64,000 nt of DNA from an uncultured Coriobacteriaceae bacterium (lineage in GTDB: Bacteria > Actinomycetota > Coriobacteriia > Coriobacteriales > Eggerthellaceae): positions 202,222 to 266,221 of the forward strand of contig CACXMZ010000006.1 in NCBI GenBank assembly GCA_902768975.1, in the 5' to 3' direction. The translations under genes and the position numbers were made by a program. Shown piece after piece: positions 8,901 to 17,684 of the stretch (the stretch's first letter is position 1; each line of letters starts with the position of its first letter). The notes under the pieces are model-generated. The model saw only the letters and a list, made by a program, of their open reading frames with translations, searched no databases and had not been told where the DNA came from.

Positions 8901-9524
8901 AAGAATATGGGCACTATCAACCCCGACGCGGCTGCCGAATACGAAGCTTTGAAGGCACGCTACGACTATCTGCTTGCCCAGCTTTCCGACATGCAGGCCG
9001 CGCGCCGCTCCATCGCCAAGATCGTCCGCGCCATCGACGAACGCATGAAGGACGACTTTGTACAAACCTTTGAAACGGTCAAAGAAAACTACCAGGAAAT
9101 TATTTCCATCCTGTTCCCGGGCGGTTCGGGCGAACTCACGTTGGTGGACCCCGACGACCCCGAAAACACGGGCGTGGAAGTAAGTGCCCAGCCATTGGGC
9201 AAGCGTTTCCTGAAGATGTCGCTTATGAGCGGTGGCGAACAGTCGCTCGTGGCTCTGGCCCTGTTGTTTGCCGTCTACAAGACGCGCGCCACGCCTTTCT
9301 ACATCCTCGACGAGGTTGAGGCCGCACTTGACGACACCAACCTGCGCCGCCTGTGCGCCTACCTGGACTCCATGCGCCACGACACGCAGTTCATTATGAT
9401 TACGCACCAACGCCGTACCATGGAAATGGCCGACGTGCTGTATGGCATTTCCATGCAGTCCGACGGCGTGACCAAGGTCATGAGCCAGCGCCTCGACCGC
9501 GCACTTGAAATGGCTGAAGGCTAA
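5985..9524 (+). CDS. smc: chromosome segregation protein SMC
   Basis: SMC forms the condensin-like complex with ScpA and ScpB that loops and segregates the chromosome. The 1179-residue length is normal. The N-terminal ATPase half has GPNGSGKSNVSDSVLWVLGE (Walker A). Long coiled coils flank a hinge at about residues 510-650. The C-terminal half has the ABC signature LMSGGEQSLVALALLF and Walker B with D-loop FYILDEVEAALDD. The ATG follows AAGAGGGA, 12 nt after the rnc stop. scpA and scpB are not in the window. The coiled coils are unusually rich in Ala and Glu encoded as GAA. Confidence 0.97.
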   Translation: MYLKSLVLKGFKSFADRSVMSFEPGITAIVGPNGSGKSNVSDSVLWVLGERNAKNLRGQAMEDVIFAGSSARKPVSVAEVDLVLDNSDGTLPVEYTEVAITRRMYRNGESEYLINGTQARRMDVLDILHDTGMGTGTHSIIAQGHLSSILQSKPEDRRTLIEEAAGVLKHKQRKQKSERKLDQMDVHLARVTDIVAEVERQVRPLERKAKRALQYKDLALELAELSLTLAVDDLRILQKTWDEIIEQEKELGGRIESLRNEISAAEELAEELQVKLQTQNEDAGAVAVQYRRAQAASDKLDSQILLLHEKKRSAQNYLAEMTASFEGAESGSTELESRRSEAASAAQAAKGEAEAAQAALNAEQSHYDELEAERKELQSSLDEVIHKRREAMNELEAVRAKQAATQEVLAENRANEQLLGTHAAQIEERMVGLHTALSVAQGSHGETHTALQQAKEAAEEARNAVTSAFTARDSARSRMDQLREERGIHSAEVRSLEELERTRRDANGLLSWVLDNENILQGKVASLIDEIKVPRELESVVDALLGRDVAALFVDDMDAAAALVQRLASVDETGSVTLLPRTGMVKTTPAITGAPLLIDSLEVSDSARSAAQALLGDVVLCDSPSEAVSFARSHPGACVATRDATIVWPNGKITRIHASGEEVGGLSGKRSLDEARAALAQTEKEFEEASTEYARCEEELREAQAKSLSCTQSQAELQGAADSATAELDRAQSAYDALLAEQQQLAEAQARARAALEAAEPDAAELARRQSELMEIIDSGKEAMDAKRAALEPLASQVEASATKLADLRVRAATARERSEYAQRVLLAREQDIAAAREAEARRQAGINRRRTVMQRIDPVIATLETLVGSAQKRAKQLEEQAADSQNSTVGIHARINEARATAREAHDSYDAANGKLADVRVEKGRLEMQVESAIQTITEECETPLETALELPELENRPEVEEQAFKLQRRIKNMGTINPDAAAEYEALKARYDYLLAQLSDMQAARRSIAKIVRAIDERMKDDFVQTFETVKENYQEIISILFPGGSGELTLVDPDDPENTGVEVSAQPLGKRFLKMSLMSGGEQSLVALALLFAVYKTRATPFYILDEVEAALDDTNLRRLCAYLDSMRHDTQFIMITHQRRTMEMADVLYGISMQSDGVTKVMSQRLDRALEMAEG

Positions 9525-9550
9525 ACGCTTACAAGGGAGGCGCGAACCCC

Positions 9551-10546
9551 ATGTTTGAAAGCATGAAGCGGGGCATGAGCAGCACCCGTGAAAAGTTCAC
9601 CGAACAGATGAATATCCTGCTCGACCGCGGGCCGAGGCTTGACGACGACTTCTGGGAAGGCCTCGAAGAAGCGCTTATTCTTTCCGACGTGGGTGCGCAG
9701 GCCGCCTTCGACATTGTGGAGCGCATGCGCGACAAAGCCACGCGCAAGGCCCTGCCCGACGCCTATGCCGTGTTGGATGCGCTCACAGACGAAATTGCCG
9801 AAACCTTTGCCACAAGCGAAGTAAATGTGTTTGACGAAAACCCCGTGCTTGTGCTCTTTGTGGGTATTAACGGGGCAGGCAAGACGACCACGGTGGGCAA
9901 GATTGCTTCCGCTGCCAAGCGTGCGGGCCGTAATGTGCTCCTGGGTTGCGCCGACACCTTCCGTGCTGCCGCCATCGAACAGCTTGAAGAATGGTCGCGC
10001 CGCGCAGGGGTGGAAATCGTCCAGCGCGAACGCGGTGCGGACCCTGCGAGCGTGTGTTACGACACTATTGAACGCGCGGAACAGACGGGCGCGAACTATA
10101 TTCTTATCGACACGGCGGGCCGCCTGCATACCTCCGACGACCTCATGCGCGAACTTGAAAAAGTGGTCAATGTGGTACGCAAGCGCTCGAGCATTCCCGT
10201 GCGCACCGTCCTTGTTATAGACGCGACCACGGGCCAGAATGGGCTTAACCAAGCCAGGCAGTTTAACGAAGCACTCGACCTGGACGCCCTCGTGGTAACC
10301 AAGCTCGACGGTACGGCCAAGGGTGGTATTGCCCTGGCAGTTTCGCACGAATTGCAACTACCCATTGCCATGATTGGCGTGGGCGAAGGCCTCGATGACC
10401 TGCAGGTATTTAACGCGCGCGATTTCGCCGCTTCTTTTATTAGCGAAGAATTGCGTGGCGGGGGAGCCGCAGCAAATGCGACAGAAGAAGCTTCGGCAGG
10501 CAGTATGGCAGAAGAGTTCTCAGAAGCACCCGAGGCAGGTGAATAG
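9551..10546 (+). CDS. ftsY: signal recognition particle receptor FtsY
   Basis: FtsY is the membrane-associated SRP receptor GTPase that docks ribosome-nascent chains at SecYEG. The 331-residue protein has a short N domain and the NG GTPase domain: GINGAGKTTTVGKIA (G1), DTFRAAAIEQLEEW, DTAGRLHTSDDLMREL (G3), TKLDGTAKGG (G4) and GVGEGLDDLQVFNARDF at the closing helix. The acidic A domain of the E. coli protein is absent, as in most Gram-positive FtsY. GGGAGG lies about 10 nt before the ATG. The stop is 1 nt before the ffh start. Confidence 0.97.
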   Translation: MFESMKRGMSSTREKFTEQMNILLDRGPRLDDDFWEGLEEALILSDVGAQAAFDIVERMRDKATRKALPDAYAVLDALTDEIAETFATSEVNVFDENPVLVLFVGINGAGKTTTVGKIASAAKRAGRNVLLGCADTFRAAAIEQLEEWSRRAGVEIVQRERGADPASVCYDTIERAEQTGANYILIDTAGRLHTSDDLMRELEKVVNVVRKRSSIPVRTVLVIDATTGQNGLNQARQFNEALDLDALVVTKLDGTAKGGIALAVSHELQLPIAMIGVGEGLDDLQVFNARDFAASFISEELRGGGAAANATEEASAGSMAEEFSEAPEAGE

Positions 10547-10547
10547 C

Positions 10548-11999
10548 ATGTTAGAAAGCTTATCGGAGCGCCTACAAAATATTTTTGGTGGACTGCGCGG
10601 CAAGGGCAAGCTCACCGAAGAGGACATCAATAATGCCATGCGCGAAATCCGTATGGCCCTGCTTGAAGCCGACGTTAACTTCAAGGTGGTTAAGGACTTT
10701 ATCGCGCGCACCAAGGAACGCTGCCTGGAAGCCGAAGTGCTTGAATCGCTTACGCCCGCGCAAAACGTGGTCAAGGTTGTGCTCGATGAACTCACCGTTC
10801 TTCTGGGCGAAACCGATTCCAAGTTGGTATTTTCAAGCCGCATTCCCAACGTCATTATGCTCGTGGGTTTGCAAGGCTCGGGTAAGACGACGGCAGCTGC
10901 TAAGCTTGCCTACCTGCTGCGCGAACAGAACCATAACCCGTTGCTCGTGGCGTGCGACGTATACCGCCCGGCAGCAGCCGACCAGCTGCAAACCCTCGGC
11001 GACGAAATGGGCGTGCGCGTGTACCGCGGCGAAGGGCAGGACCCCGTAAAGATTGCCAAGGAAGGCGTGCAGGACGCCATCGACAATTTGCGCGACGTGG
11101 TCATCATCGACACGGCGGGCCGCTTGCATGTGGACGACCAGATGATGGAAGAAGCCCAAAACATCAAGGATGCCGTTCAACCCGAAACCGTGCTTATGGT
11201 GGTCGACGCCATGACTGGCCAAGACGTGGTAAACGTGGCGGCAGCCTTTGCCGAACGCGTGGACTTCGACGGCGTTATTATGTCGAAGATGGACGGCGAC
11301 GCCCGTGGCGGCGGTGCCCTTTCCATCCGCGAAGTGACGGGCAAGCCCATCAAGTTTATTTCCGCGGGCGAAAAGCCCGACTCGCTCGAAGAATTCCACC
11401 CCGACCGCATGGCCAAGCGTATCTTGGGCATGGGCGACGTGGTCAGTTTGGTGGAGTCGGCCGCAAAGCTCCATGCTGAAGAAATCGAGGAAGAAGAAGC
11501 TGAGCGCATGATGCGCGCGAACCTTACGCTGAACGACTTCCTCATGATTAACAAGCAGATTCGCGGCATGGGCGGCATTTCAAAACTCATTAGTGCGCTA
11601 CCCGGTGGCGACCGTGCGCTTTCGCAGGGGCAGGTGGACACGAGCGCCCTCGACCGCATGGAAGTAATCATTCATTCCATGACCGAAGAAGAACGCAACA
11701 AACCCGACATTCTTAACGGTAGCCGCCGTGCACGCATAGCAGCTGGCGCGGGTGTAACTGTGGCCGACGTGAACCGCGTGATGAAGCAGTACGCTGAAAC
11801 CAAGAAGCAAATGAAACAGTATATGCCTGCTCTGCTGGACGAACCTGCCAAGGGTAAGCGCGGCAAAAAGGGCAAGAAAAAGAAGAGGCGCGGCAGCGGC
11901 ATGCCCAGTCTTGGTGGCATGGTCGGCCTGGGCGGTTTTGGCGGCATGTCCATGAAAGACCTTCGCGAACTTCAGAACAAGCTCGAAAACCTCCAATAG
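10548..11999 (+). CDS. ffh: signal recognition particle protein Ffh
   Basis: Ffh binds the 4.5S RNA and signal sequences and works with FtsY. The start at 10548 gives MLESLSERLQNIFGGLRGKG, the universal Ffh N-terminus. The frame is open upstream inside ftsY, but that extension has no homology to the family. The 483-residue protein has GLQGSGKTTAAAKLA (G1), DTAGRLHVDDQMMEE (G3) and SKMDGDARGGGALS (G4), then the methionine-rich M domain and a very basic tail (KGKRGKKGKKKKRR) followed by a Gly/Met segment. It is coupled to ftsY by a 1-nt gap. Confidence 0.97.
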   Translation: MLESLSERLQNIFGGLRGKGKLTEEDINNAMREIRMALLEADVNFKVVKDFIARTKERCLEAEVLESLTPAQNVVKVVLDELTVLLGETDSKLVFSSRIPNVIMLVGLQGSGKTTAAAKLAYLLREQNHNPLLVACDVYRPAAADQLQTLGDEMGVRVYRGEGQDPVKIAKEGVQDAIDNLRDVVIIDTAGRLHVDDQMMEEAQNIKDAVQPETVLMVVDAMTGQDVVNVAAAFAERVDFDGVIMSKMDGDARGGGALSIREVTGKPIKFISAGEKPDSLEEFHPDRMAKRILGMGDVVSLVESAAKLHAEEIEEEEAERMMRANLTLNDFLMINKQIRGMGGISKLISALPGGDRALSQGQVDTSALDRMEVIIHSMTEEERNKPDILNGSRRARIAAGAGVTVADVNRVMKQYAETKKQMKQYMPALLDEPAKGKRGKKGKKKKRRGSGMPSLGGMVGLGGFGGMSMKDLRELQNKLENLQ

Positions 12000-12059
12000 C
12001 TCCTATTTACCGCACGTGCTCGTCCCATTTGTGCATTTCACGGGTTTATGTGTGTTTAC

Positions 12060-12088
12060 TTGCGAAATTGCCGCTTTGCACGTAACAT
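12060..12088 (+). promoter_or_regulatory. candidate rpsP operon promoter
   Basis: TTGCGA (12060-12065), a 17-bp spacer and TAACAT (12083-12088) lie in the 155-bp gap before rpsP. The rest of the gap shows no conserved structure that I recognise. Confidence 0.35.
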
Positions 12089-12154
12089 AGCGTATTGCTG
12101 TTTTGACTCGCGGGCAAAAGGCCTGCGTATCACATAAGAAGGAGATTAGAGGAA

Positions 12155-12400
12155 ATGGCAGTAAAAATTCGTCTCGCCCGCCACGGCGCTAAAAAGGCAC
12201 CTTATTACCGCGTAGTTGTGGCCGACTCTCGCGCCCCGCGCGACGGTCGTCTCATTGAAGAAGTAGGCCGTTACAACCCTTGCGTCGAACCCACCATGAT
12301 CAAGCTTGATCTGGAAAAAATTGATCAGTGGATCGCCAATGGCGCTCAGCCAACCGACACGGTTGCTCGTCTCATTGAAACTGCTCGCAAGGACGCATAA
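12155..12400 (+). CDS. rpsP: 30S ribosomal protein S16
   Basis: An 81-residue small-subunit ribosomal protein. The [33 protein letters not shown]-terminus is the S16 signature. AAGGAGATTAG lies upstream. The stop codon is directly followed by the khpA ATG, giving the widespread rpsP-khpA-rimM-trmD operon of ribosome biogenesis factors. Confidence 0.97.
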   Translation: MAVKIRLARHGAKKAPYYRVVVADSRAPRDGRLIEEVGRYNPCVEPTMIKLDLEKIDQWIANGAQPTDTVARLIETARKDA

Positions 12401-12655
12401 ATGGCAGACCATAATGTAGACCTGTGCGGCCTGGTGCGCACGCTGGTCGAACCCATTGTCGAATTCAAGGACGAACTTGAAATTGTCGAGTCCGAGCAGG
12501 GCGACGGCAATGTGCTTATTGAAGTTCGCGTGAATGAAGAAGACACGGGCAAGGTCATTGGGCGTCAGGGCCGTGTTATTAAGGCTATTCGTACTATTAC
12601 GCGTGCGGCTGCTGCTCGCGCAGGCATGCACGTAGACGTGGAGTTGCTCGACTAA
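12401..12655 (+). CDS. khpA: KH domain RNA-binding protein KhpA
   Basis: An 84-residue single KH-domain protein that in Gram-positives pairs with KhpB to bind RNA and influence cell length and division. The GxxG loop of the KH fold is visible as VIGRQGRVIKAIR, preceded by EVRVNEEDTG. It sits between rpsP and rimM with no spacer on either side (stop and start codons adjoin), as is usual for KhpA. No separate strong ribosome-binding site is apparent, so translation is probably coupled. Confidence 0.93.
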   Translation: MADHNVDLCGLVRTLVEPIVEFKDELEIVESEQGDGNVLIEVRVNEEDTGKVIGRQGRVIKAIRTITRAAAARAGMHVDVELLD

Positions 12656-13219
12656 ATGAGCGTCTTTTCACGTGCAGCGTATATAGTCAGTGCACGTCAC
12701 CGTAACGGGAGTGTTGTTTGCAAAGCCGCAGACGCACTCCCGTTTCTTTTGCGTGAGGGGCAGACCGTCCATTTTGTACCGCCTACTTTGCGCGGTGTTC
12801 GCTCTACCCGCGTTCTTTCAATTAAGGACATACCGAGCGAAGGCTGGGAAGTTGCATTCGAAGGGGTGGAAAGCATCGATGCCGCTGAAGCGCTGGCAGG
12901 TTCGTATTGCTTGGTGGCAGAAGACGAATTGCCCAACATTGGGGTGGCAGACGACGTAGCCGTCTTGCAAGGTTTTTCCGTGCATGACCTCGTGCACGGT
13001 GAATTGGGCAGTGTGGTGGCCGTTCATGTTAATCCCGCCCAGGCCACCCTCGAAATTGAAGGCCCCTATGGGCAGGTGCTCATTCCCTTCGTCGATGAAT
13101 TTGTTTCCCACGTTGACGAAGATGCCCGCACCATGCAGACCAATATTCCTGAAAGCCTGCTGGTGTTGAATGCGCACACGCAGGTGCACGATGCCAGCGT
13201 TGAAGGTGGTGAAGCCTAG
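12656..13219 (+). CDS. rimM: ribosome maturation factor RimM
   Basis: RimM binds S19 and helps mature the 16S rRNA 3' domain. The 187-residue protein is assigned from position between khpA and trmD and from the C-terminal PRC-barrel with GELGSVVAVHVNP and VLIPFVDEFVSHVDEDARTM, matching the family's IPF..(E)FV..VD motif. The N-terminal barrel is more diverged: the usual GxIVxPHGxxGE opening reads AYIVSARHRNGSVVC. The start ATG adjoins the khpA stop. Confidence 0.88.
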   Translation: MSVFSRAAYIVSARHRNGSVVCKAADALPFLLREGQTVHFVPPTLRGVRSTRVLSIKDIPSEGWEVAFEGVESIDAAEALAGSYCLVAEDELPNIGVADDVAVLQGFSVHDLVHGELGSVVAVHVNPAQATLEIEGPYGQVLIPFVDEFVSHVDEDARTMQTNIPESLLVLNAHTQVHDASVEGGEA

Positions 13220-13222
13220 GCC

Positions 13223-14017
13223 ATGAAAATCGAAACGCTTTCAACCTTCCCCGGAATGTTTGATTCCGTCATGGGTACGTCCATCATGCGTATTGCCCAG
13301 GAAAAGGGCATACTGGAGTTTATGGCCTACGACCTGCGGGATTGGACCCACGACAAGCATCGCACTACTGACGACTATCCCTTTGGGGGTGGGCAGGGCT
13401 TGGTGATGAAGCCAGAGCCCATCTTCGAAGCTTATGACGACATAGCGAAAGGGGCGGGCAGCACGGGTGCAGCACCTTGGCCTGCCACGGCTGACGGCAG
13501 CGCGCCTGCATCCGTGCTGCCGCGGCCTTACACCATTTTCCTAACGCCAACGGGCCAGCCTTTCAACGACGCTTTGGCGAATGAATTGGCGCAAAAGGAT
13601 CGGCTGCTGTTTATTTGCGGCCACTATGAAGGCATCGACGAGCGCGTGTATTCCCTGGGAGATGCTTGCATTTCGCTAGGCGACTACGTACTTTCGAGCG
13701 GTGAACTGGCTTCCATGGTGGTTATCGACGCCGTGGTGCGCAAACTTCCCGGAGTTTTGGGCAATGATGCCAGTGCTCTGGATGAAAGTTTTTCTGGCAG
13801 CCTGCTCGAATACCCCCAATACACGCGGCCTGCCAGTTATCGTGGTATGGATGTACCGGAAGTGCTTCTTTCGGGCGACCATGCTGCCGTCGACGCATGG
13901 CGCCGCCGCATGAGTATTGAACGTACGGCACGCCTGCGCCCCGACCTCCTTGCCAGTGCCGACCTTTCCCCAGAAGAGCGCTCATTTTTGGAAAAATTAT
14001 CGCCTGATACGGACTAG
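13223..14017 (+). CDS. trmD: tRNA (guanine(37)-N(1))-methyltransferase TrmD
   Basis: TrmD methylates N1 of G37 in tRNAs to prevent +1 frameshifts. The 264-residue protein has the SPOUT-family features: METLSTFP-type N-terminus (MKIETLSTFPGMFD), DDYPFGGGQGLVMKPEPI, FICGHYEGIDERV (SAM-binding trefoil knot) and SLGDYVLSSGELASMVVIDAV. A short Gly/Ala/Pro-rich insertion (about residues 75-95) separates the first two conserved blocks and is longer than in E. coli. It starts 3 nt after rimM. Confidence 0.96.
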   Translation: MKIETLSTFPGMFDSVMGTSIMRIAQEKGILEFMAYDLRDWTHDKHRTTDDYPFGGGQGLVMKPEPIFEAYDDIAKGAGSTGAAPWPATADGSAPASVLPRPYTIFLTPTGQPFNDALANELAQKDRLLFICGHYEGIDERVYSLGDACISLGDYVLSSGELASMVVIDAVVRKLPGVLGNDASALDESFSGSLLEYPQYTRPASYRGMDVPEVLLSGDHAAVDAWRRRMSIERTARLRPDLLASADLSPEERSFLEKLSPDTD

Positions 14018-14078
14018 CCAAAACGCCGCGTGAAGTGCGGTATCATGTAATTTCACATCACGATTTGAAAGAGCGCGC

Positions 14079-14648
14079 ATGGATTCTGGAAAACATGCCA
14101 GAGAAAAAGAACCTGGACTATTTAGCAGCTTTCTGAGCCTGCTTCTTATGGTGGCCATTGTTTTTGCGGCCGCCTGGCTTCTGCGCCTTTTTGTCATCGC
14201 TCCTTACCAGATTCCTTCGGGTTCCATGGAGCACACTATTGAAATTTCAGACAAGCTTTTTTCGGAAAAAGTAAGTTACTATTTCCGCGGCCCCCAACCT
14301 GGTGAAATCGTTACCTTCCACGACCCTGAAGTCGAAGGCCGCACGCTCATTAAGCGTTGCATTGCCGTGGCTGGTCAAACGGTGGAATTGCAGGACGGCG
14401 CCGTGGTCGTGGACGGCCAGCGCCTCAATGAACCTTATACCAATGGCTTGCCGTCTAACCCTTTGCAAACGGCACCAGGTGTAACTATCGAATACCCCTA
14501 TACCATTCCCGAAGGCTATATCTGGGTAATGGGCGACAATCGCACTAATTCGGCTGACTCGCGTTACTTTGGGCCCATCCCCAAAGAAAGCGTTACGGGG
14601 CATGCCGTGTTTATCTATTGGCCGCTGAACCGCGTGGGCACCTTTTAG
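14079..14648 (+). CDS. lepB: signal peptidase I
   Basis: Membrane serine protease (S26) that removes signal peptides after Sec or Tat export. The 189-residue protein has one N-terminal membrane segment (FLSLLLMVAIVFAAAWLLRLFVI), then the catalytic serine in IPSGSMEHT and the general-base lysine in RTLIKRCIAVAG. The conserved GDNRTNSADSRYFGP box is near the C-terminus. Length and single-span topology match Gram-positive SipS-type enzymes. It follows trmD after 61 nt; GAAAGAG precedes the ATG. Confidence 0.95.
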   Translation: MDSGKHAREKEPGLFSSFLSLLLMVAIVFAAAWLLRLFVIAPYQIPSGSMEHTIEISDKLFSEKVSYYFRGPQPGEIVTFHDPEVEGRTLIKRCIAVAGQTVELQDGAVVVDGQRLNEPYTNGLPSNPLQTAPGVTIEYPYTIPEGYIWVMGDNRTNSADSRYFGPIPKESVTGHAVFIYWPLNRVGTF

Positions 14649-14669
14649 CCCATGCACCAAGGAGCAAGA

Positions 14670-15581
14670 ATGACCGAAGAGCTCGCACCTTCATTTCAAG
14701 ACATTATTATGAATTTGCAGCGCTACTGGGCCGACCAGGGCTGCGTGGTTTTGCAACCCTACGACAACGAAGTGGGCGCGGGTACCTTCCATACGGCTAC
14801 CACGCTGCGTTCGCTCGGGCCTGGCGTGTGGCGCACCGCCTATGTGCAGCCTTCGCGCCGCCCAACTGACGGCCGCTATGGCGAAAACCCCAACCGTTTG
14901 CAGCACTACTATCAGTTCCAGGTGCTTATTAAGCCTTCGCCTGAAAACTCCCAGGAACTGTACTTGGATTCCCTGCGTGCCATTGGCGTTGACGTAGACG
15001 CCCACGACGTACGCTTCGTTGAAGACGACTGGGAAAGCCCCACGCTCGGTGCCTGGGGTCTGGGCTGGGAAGTGTGGATCGACGGCATGGAAGTTACTCA
15101 GTTCACCTATTTCCAGCAGGTGGGCGGCTTCGAATGTAATCCCGTTCCCGTGGAAATTACCTATGGCTTGGAACGCCTGGCCATGTATGTCCAGGGTGTC
15201 GACAACGTGTATGACCTGGTATGGAGCCGCGGCGACGACGGCCTGGTCTTCTATTATGGCGACGTATTCCTAGAAAACGAACGCGAGTTTTCGACCTATA
15301 ACTTTGAAGTGGCCGACACCGAGCTTTTATTCGGCGAATTCGACCGCTATGAAGCTGAATGCAACCGCACCTTGGAAGCGGGCCTGCCGCTGCCAGCCTA
15401 CGACTACGTGCTGAAGTGCAGCCATACCTTCAACTTGCTTGATGCGCGTGGCGTTATTTCGGCAACGGAGCGCATGGCCTACATTTTGCGTGTGCGCACC
15501 ATGGCCAAGGCGGTCGCGGCAAGTTATTTGGAACATGTGGTTGGCCAAGTACCTGCTAGCACTGAAGGGGAGGGGGAATAA
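14670..15581 (+). CDS. glyQ: glycine--tRNA ligase alpha subunit
   Basis: The alpha subunit of the bacterial alpha2beta2 glycyl-tRNA synthetase activates glycine. At 303 residues it carries [45 protein letters not shown] and the [21 protein letters not shown] block typical of GlyQ. The ATG at 14670 lies 5 nt after AAGGAG and is preferred over the in-frame ATG at 14652. glyS follows with a 1-nt gap, so the two subunits are translated together. Confidence 0.97.
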   Translation: MTEELAPSFQDIIMNLQRYWADQGCVVLQPYDNEVGAGTFHTATTLRSLGPGVWRTAYVQPSRRPTDGRYGENPNRLQHYYQFQVLIKPSPENSQELYLDSLRAIGVDVDAHDVRFVEDDWESPTLGAWGLGWEVWIDGMEVTQFTYFQQVGGFECNPVPVEITYGLERLAMYVQGVDNVYDLVWSRGDDGLVFYYGDVFLENEREFSTYNFEVADTELLFGEFDRYEAECNRTLEAGLPLPAYDYVLKCSHTFNLLDARGVISATERMAYILRVRTMAKAVAASYLEHVVGQVPASTEGEGE

Positions 15582-15582
15582 G

Positions 15583-17664
15583 ATGGCATTGCATACTCTC
15601 GCCTTTGAAATTGGTACGGAAGAACTGCCCGCCTTCGACCTGCATGCCGCAACGGAAAAGTTGGGTGGTCTGGTTGCAAACGCTCTTGATGGCGCCCAGG
15701 TTCCCCATGGTGGGGTGGAAGTGTATACCACGCCACGCCGTTTGATCATGCTTGTTTCGGACGTGCCTGAAGCCACCGAAGCAACGGTGCAGGAATTCCG
15801 TGGTCCGGCGGCAAACATTGCCTTTGACGAATCGGGCGCGCCCACGCAGGCGGCCCTCGGTTTTGCGCGTGGCAAGGGCGTGGATGCTTCGGCGCTCGAA
15901 CGCCGCGACGAAGACGGCACCGAATATGTTTACGCCGTAGTGGAAACCCCGTCGGTGCAGGTGGCAGAGCTGCTTCCTGGCTTGCTGCAGGGTGTTATCG
16001 AATCTATTTCGTGGCCCAAAGCCCAGCGTTGGGGGAGCAGGTCCGAAGTCTTTTCGCGCCCCGTTCGTTGGCTGTGTGCCCTGCTGGGCTCGACGGTAGT
16101 GCCCGTGGAATTTGCGGGGCTTACGGCAACGAATGAAACTTACGGCCACCGCTTCCTGGCACCGGGCCCGCATACGGTGGCGTCTGCCAACGACTTGATT
16201 GACACACTTCGCGGTTCCTACGTGGTGCCCAGTGAAGCCGAACGTGAACAGACTATTCGCGAACAGGTTGCTGCCCTGGAAGCGCAAACAGGCCTCGTGG
16301 CAGAACTTCCCGCCAAGACCTTGCAGGAAGTGGTTAACCTGTGCGAGTATCCCACCGTTATGATGGGCGCTTTCGACGAACTGTTCTTGGCGGTGCCCAA
16401 AGAAATTACCGTGGACGCCATGCTTATGCATCAGCGTTACTTCCCGCTGTTCAATACCGACGGCAGCCTCACGAACAAGTTCCTTATTACGTCTAACGGC
16501 AACCCTGCGTGTGCCGAAGGTATCGTAGACGGCAACGAACGCGTCGTGGCGGCCCGCCTCTTCGACGCCAAGTTCTTCTACGATGAAGACTTAAAGGTGC
16601 CGCTGGAAGACTTTGTTGAAAAGCTCGAAAGCGTGGTGTTCCAGGAACAGCTTGGCACAACGCGTGCAAAGACGGCGCGCATCGAAGCTTTGGTTGAACA
16701 GCTGGCGGCAAGCGCTGGTTTGAACGCAAGCGACGCTGCCGACGCCGTTCGTGCCGCGCACCTGTGCAAGGCCGACCTGGTGAGTGGCGCGGTGGTTGAA
16801 TTCACGAGCGTACAAGGCACGATGGGTTCCTACTATGCCACTGCTGCTGGTGAAAATGCCCAGGTGGCGCAGGCAATTGCCCAACACTATTGGCCGAAGT
16901 TTGCGGGCGACGCTTTGCCTGAAACAGTTGTTGGCCAGCTGGTGGCAACGGCCGATAAGCTGGACACCATCTGCGGTCTCTTTGCTATTGGGCAAGGCCC
17001 CACGGGCTCTTCCGACCCCTTCGCTTTGCGTCGTAGTGCTATTGGTATTGTGGCCATGCTTGAAGCTGGTCTGCCCATTTCGCTGACGGCAGCCATCGAC
17101 GCTGCCCTTGAACAATATGCAGCCCAGGGCGTGCAGTTTAACAAGGAAGAGGTCCGTGCAGAAGTTATCGATTTCTTCGTAACGCGCACCAAGGTTATTC
17201 TGCGCGATGAAGGCAATACGGCCGACGCGGTTGATGCCGTGCTTTCCGCGGGCGTGGTAGAACCTGCCGTTATTGCGGCTCGTACGCGCGCTTTGGAAGC
17301 AGCTCGTGCCAACGACGCGGAAACCATGGAAGACTTGGCAACCGCTTTTGCACGCGCCAACAATTTGCGTGACCCCGAATTGGGCAGCAACGTTAACGAA
17401 CAACTGCTTACCGAACGCGAACATGCTCTGTCTTCTGCGGTGGTGGAAGCCGAAAGCCGTGTGACAAAGGCCCTTTCCGAAGACGACTATCCGGCTGCGC
17501 TGGCTGCTTTGGCGGCATTGCGCAAGCCCATAGACGACTTCTTCGAAAACGTTATGGTCATGGACGAAGACGCTGCCATTCGTGAAAACCGCCTGCGTTT
17601 GCTTAACCGCTTTGTGGGCGTATTTGCCGACGTGGCTGACTTTAGCCTGCTTGCAAAAAGCTAG
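15583..17664 (+). CDS. glyS: glycine--tRNA ligase beta subunit
   Basis: The beta subunit recognises tRNA-Gly. The 693-residue protein starts with LAFEIGTEELPAFDLHAA, the GlyS N-terminal signature. Other family blocks are WPKAQRWGSRSEVFSRPVRWLCALL, TVDAMLMHQRYFPLF (HD-like region) and PTGSSDPFALRRSAIGIVAM. The ATG at 15583 follows GGGGAGGGGG. The frame is open upstream inside glyQ but that part has no family match. The following gene ppsR begins 20 nt later behind AAGGAG. Confidence 0.96.
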   Translation: MALHTLAFEIGTEELPAFDLHAATEKLGGLVANALDGAQVPHGGVEVYTTPRRLIMLVSDVPEATEATVQEFRGPAANIAFDESGAPTQAALGFARGKGVDASALERRDEDGTEYVYAVVETPSVQVAELLPGLLQGVIESISWPKAQRWGSRSEVFSRPVRWLCALLGSTVVPVEFAGLTATNETYGHRFLAPGPHTVASANDLIDTLRGSYVVPSEAEREQTIREQVAALEAQTGLVAELPAKTLQEVVNLCEYPTVMMGAFDELFLAVPKEITVDAMLMHQRYFPLFNTDGSLTNKFLITSNGNPACAEGIVDGNERVVAARLFDAKFFYDEDLKVPLEDFVEKLESVVFQEQLGTTRAKTARIEALVEQLAASAGLNASDAADAVRAAHLCKADLVSGAVVEFTSVQGTMGSYYATAAGENAQVAQAIAQHYWPKFAGDALPETVVGQLVATADKLDTICGLFAIGQGPTGSSDPFALRRSAIGIVAMLEAGLPISLTAAIDAALEQYAAQGVQFNKEEVRAEVIDFFVTRTKVILRDEGNTADAVDAVLSAGVVEPAVIAARTRALEAARANDAETMEDLATAFARANNLRDPELGSNVNEQLLTEREHALSSAVVEAESRVTKALSEDDYPAALAALAALRKPIDDFFENVMVMDEDAAIRENRLRLLNRFVGVFADVADFSLLAKS

Positions 17665-17684
17665 CGGGCACATAAGGAGCGCGC

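Noticed and set aside
8301..9410. 369-codon minus-strand frame opposite smc
   Set aside because: Shadow of the smc coding strand; no independent start signals.
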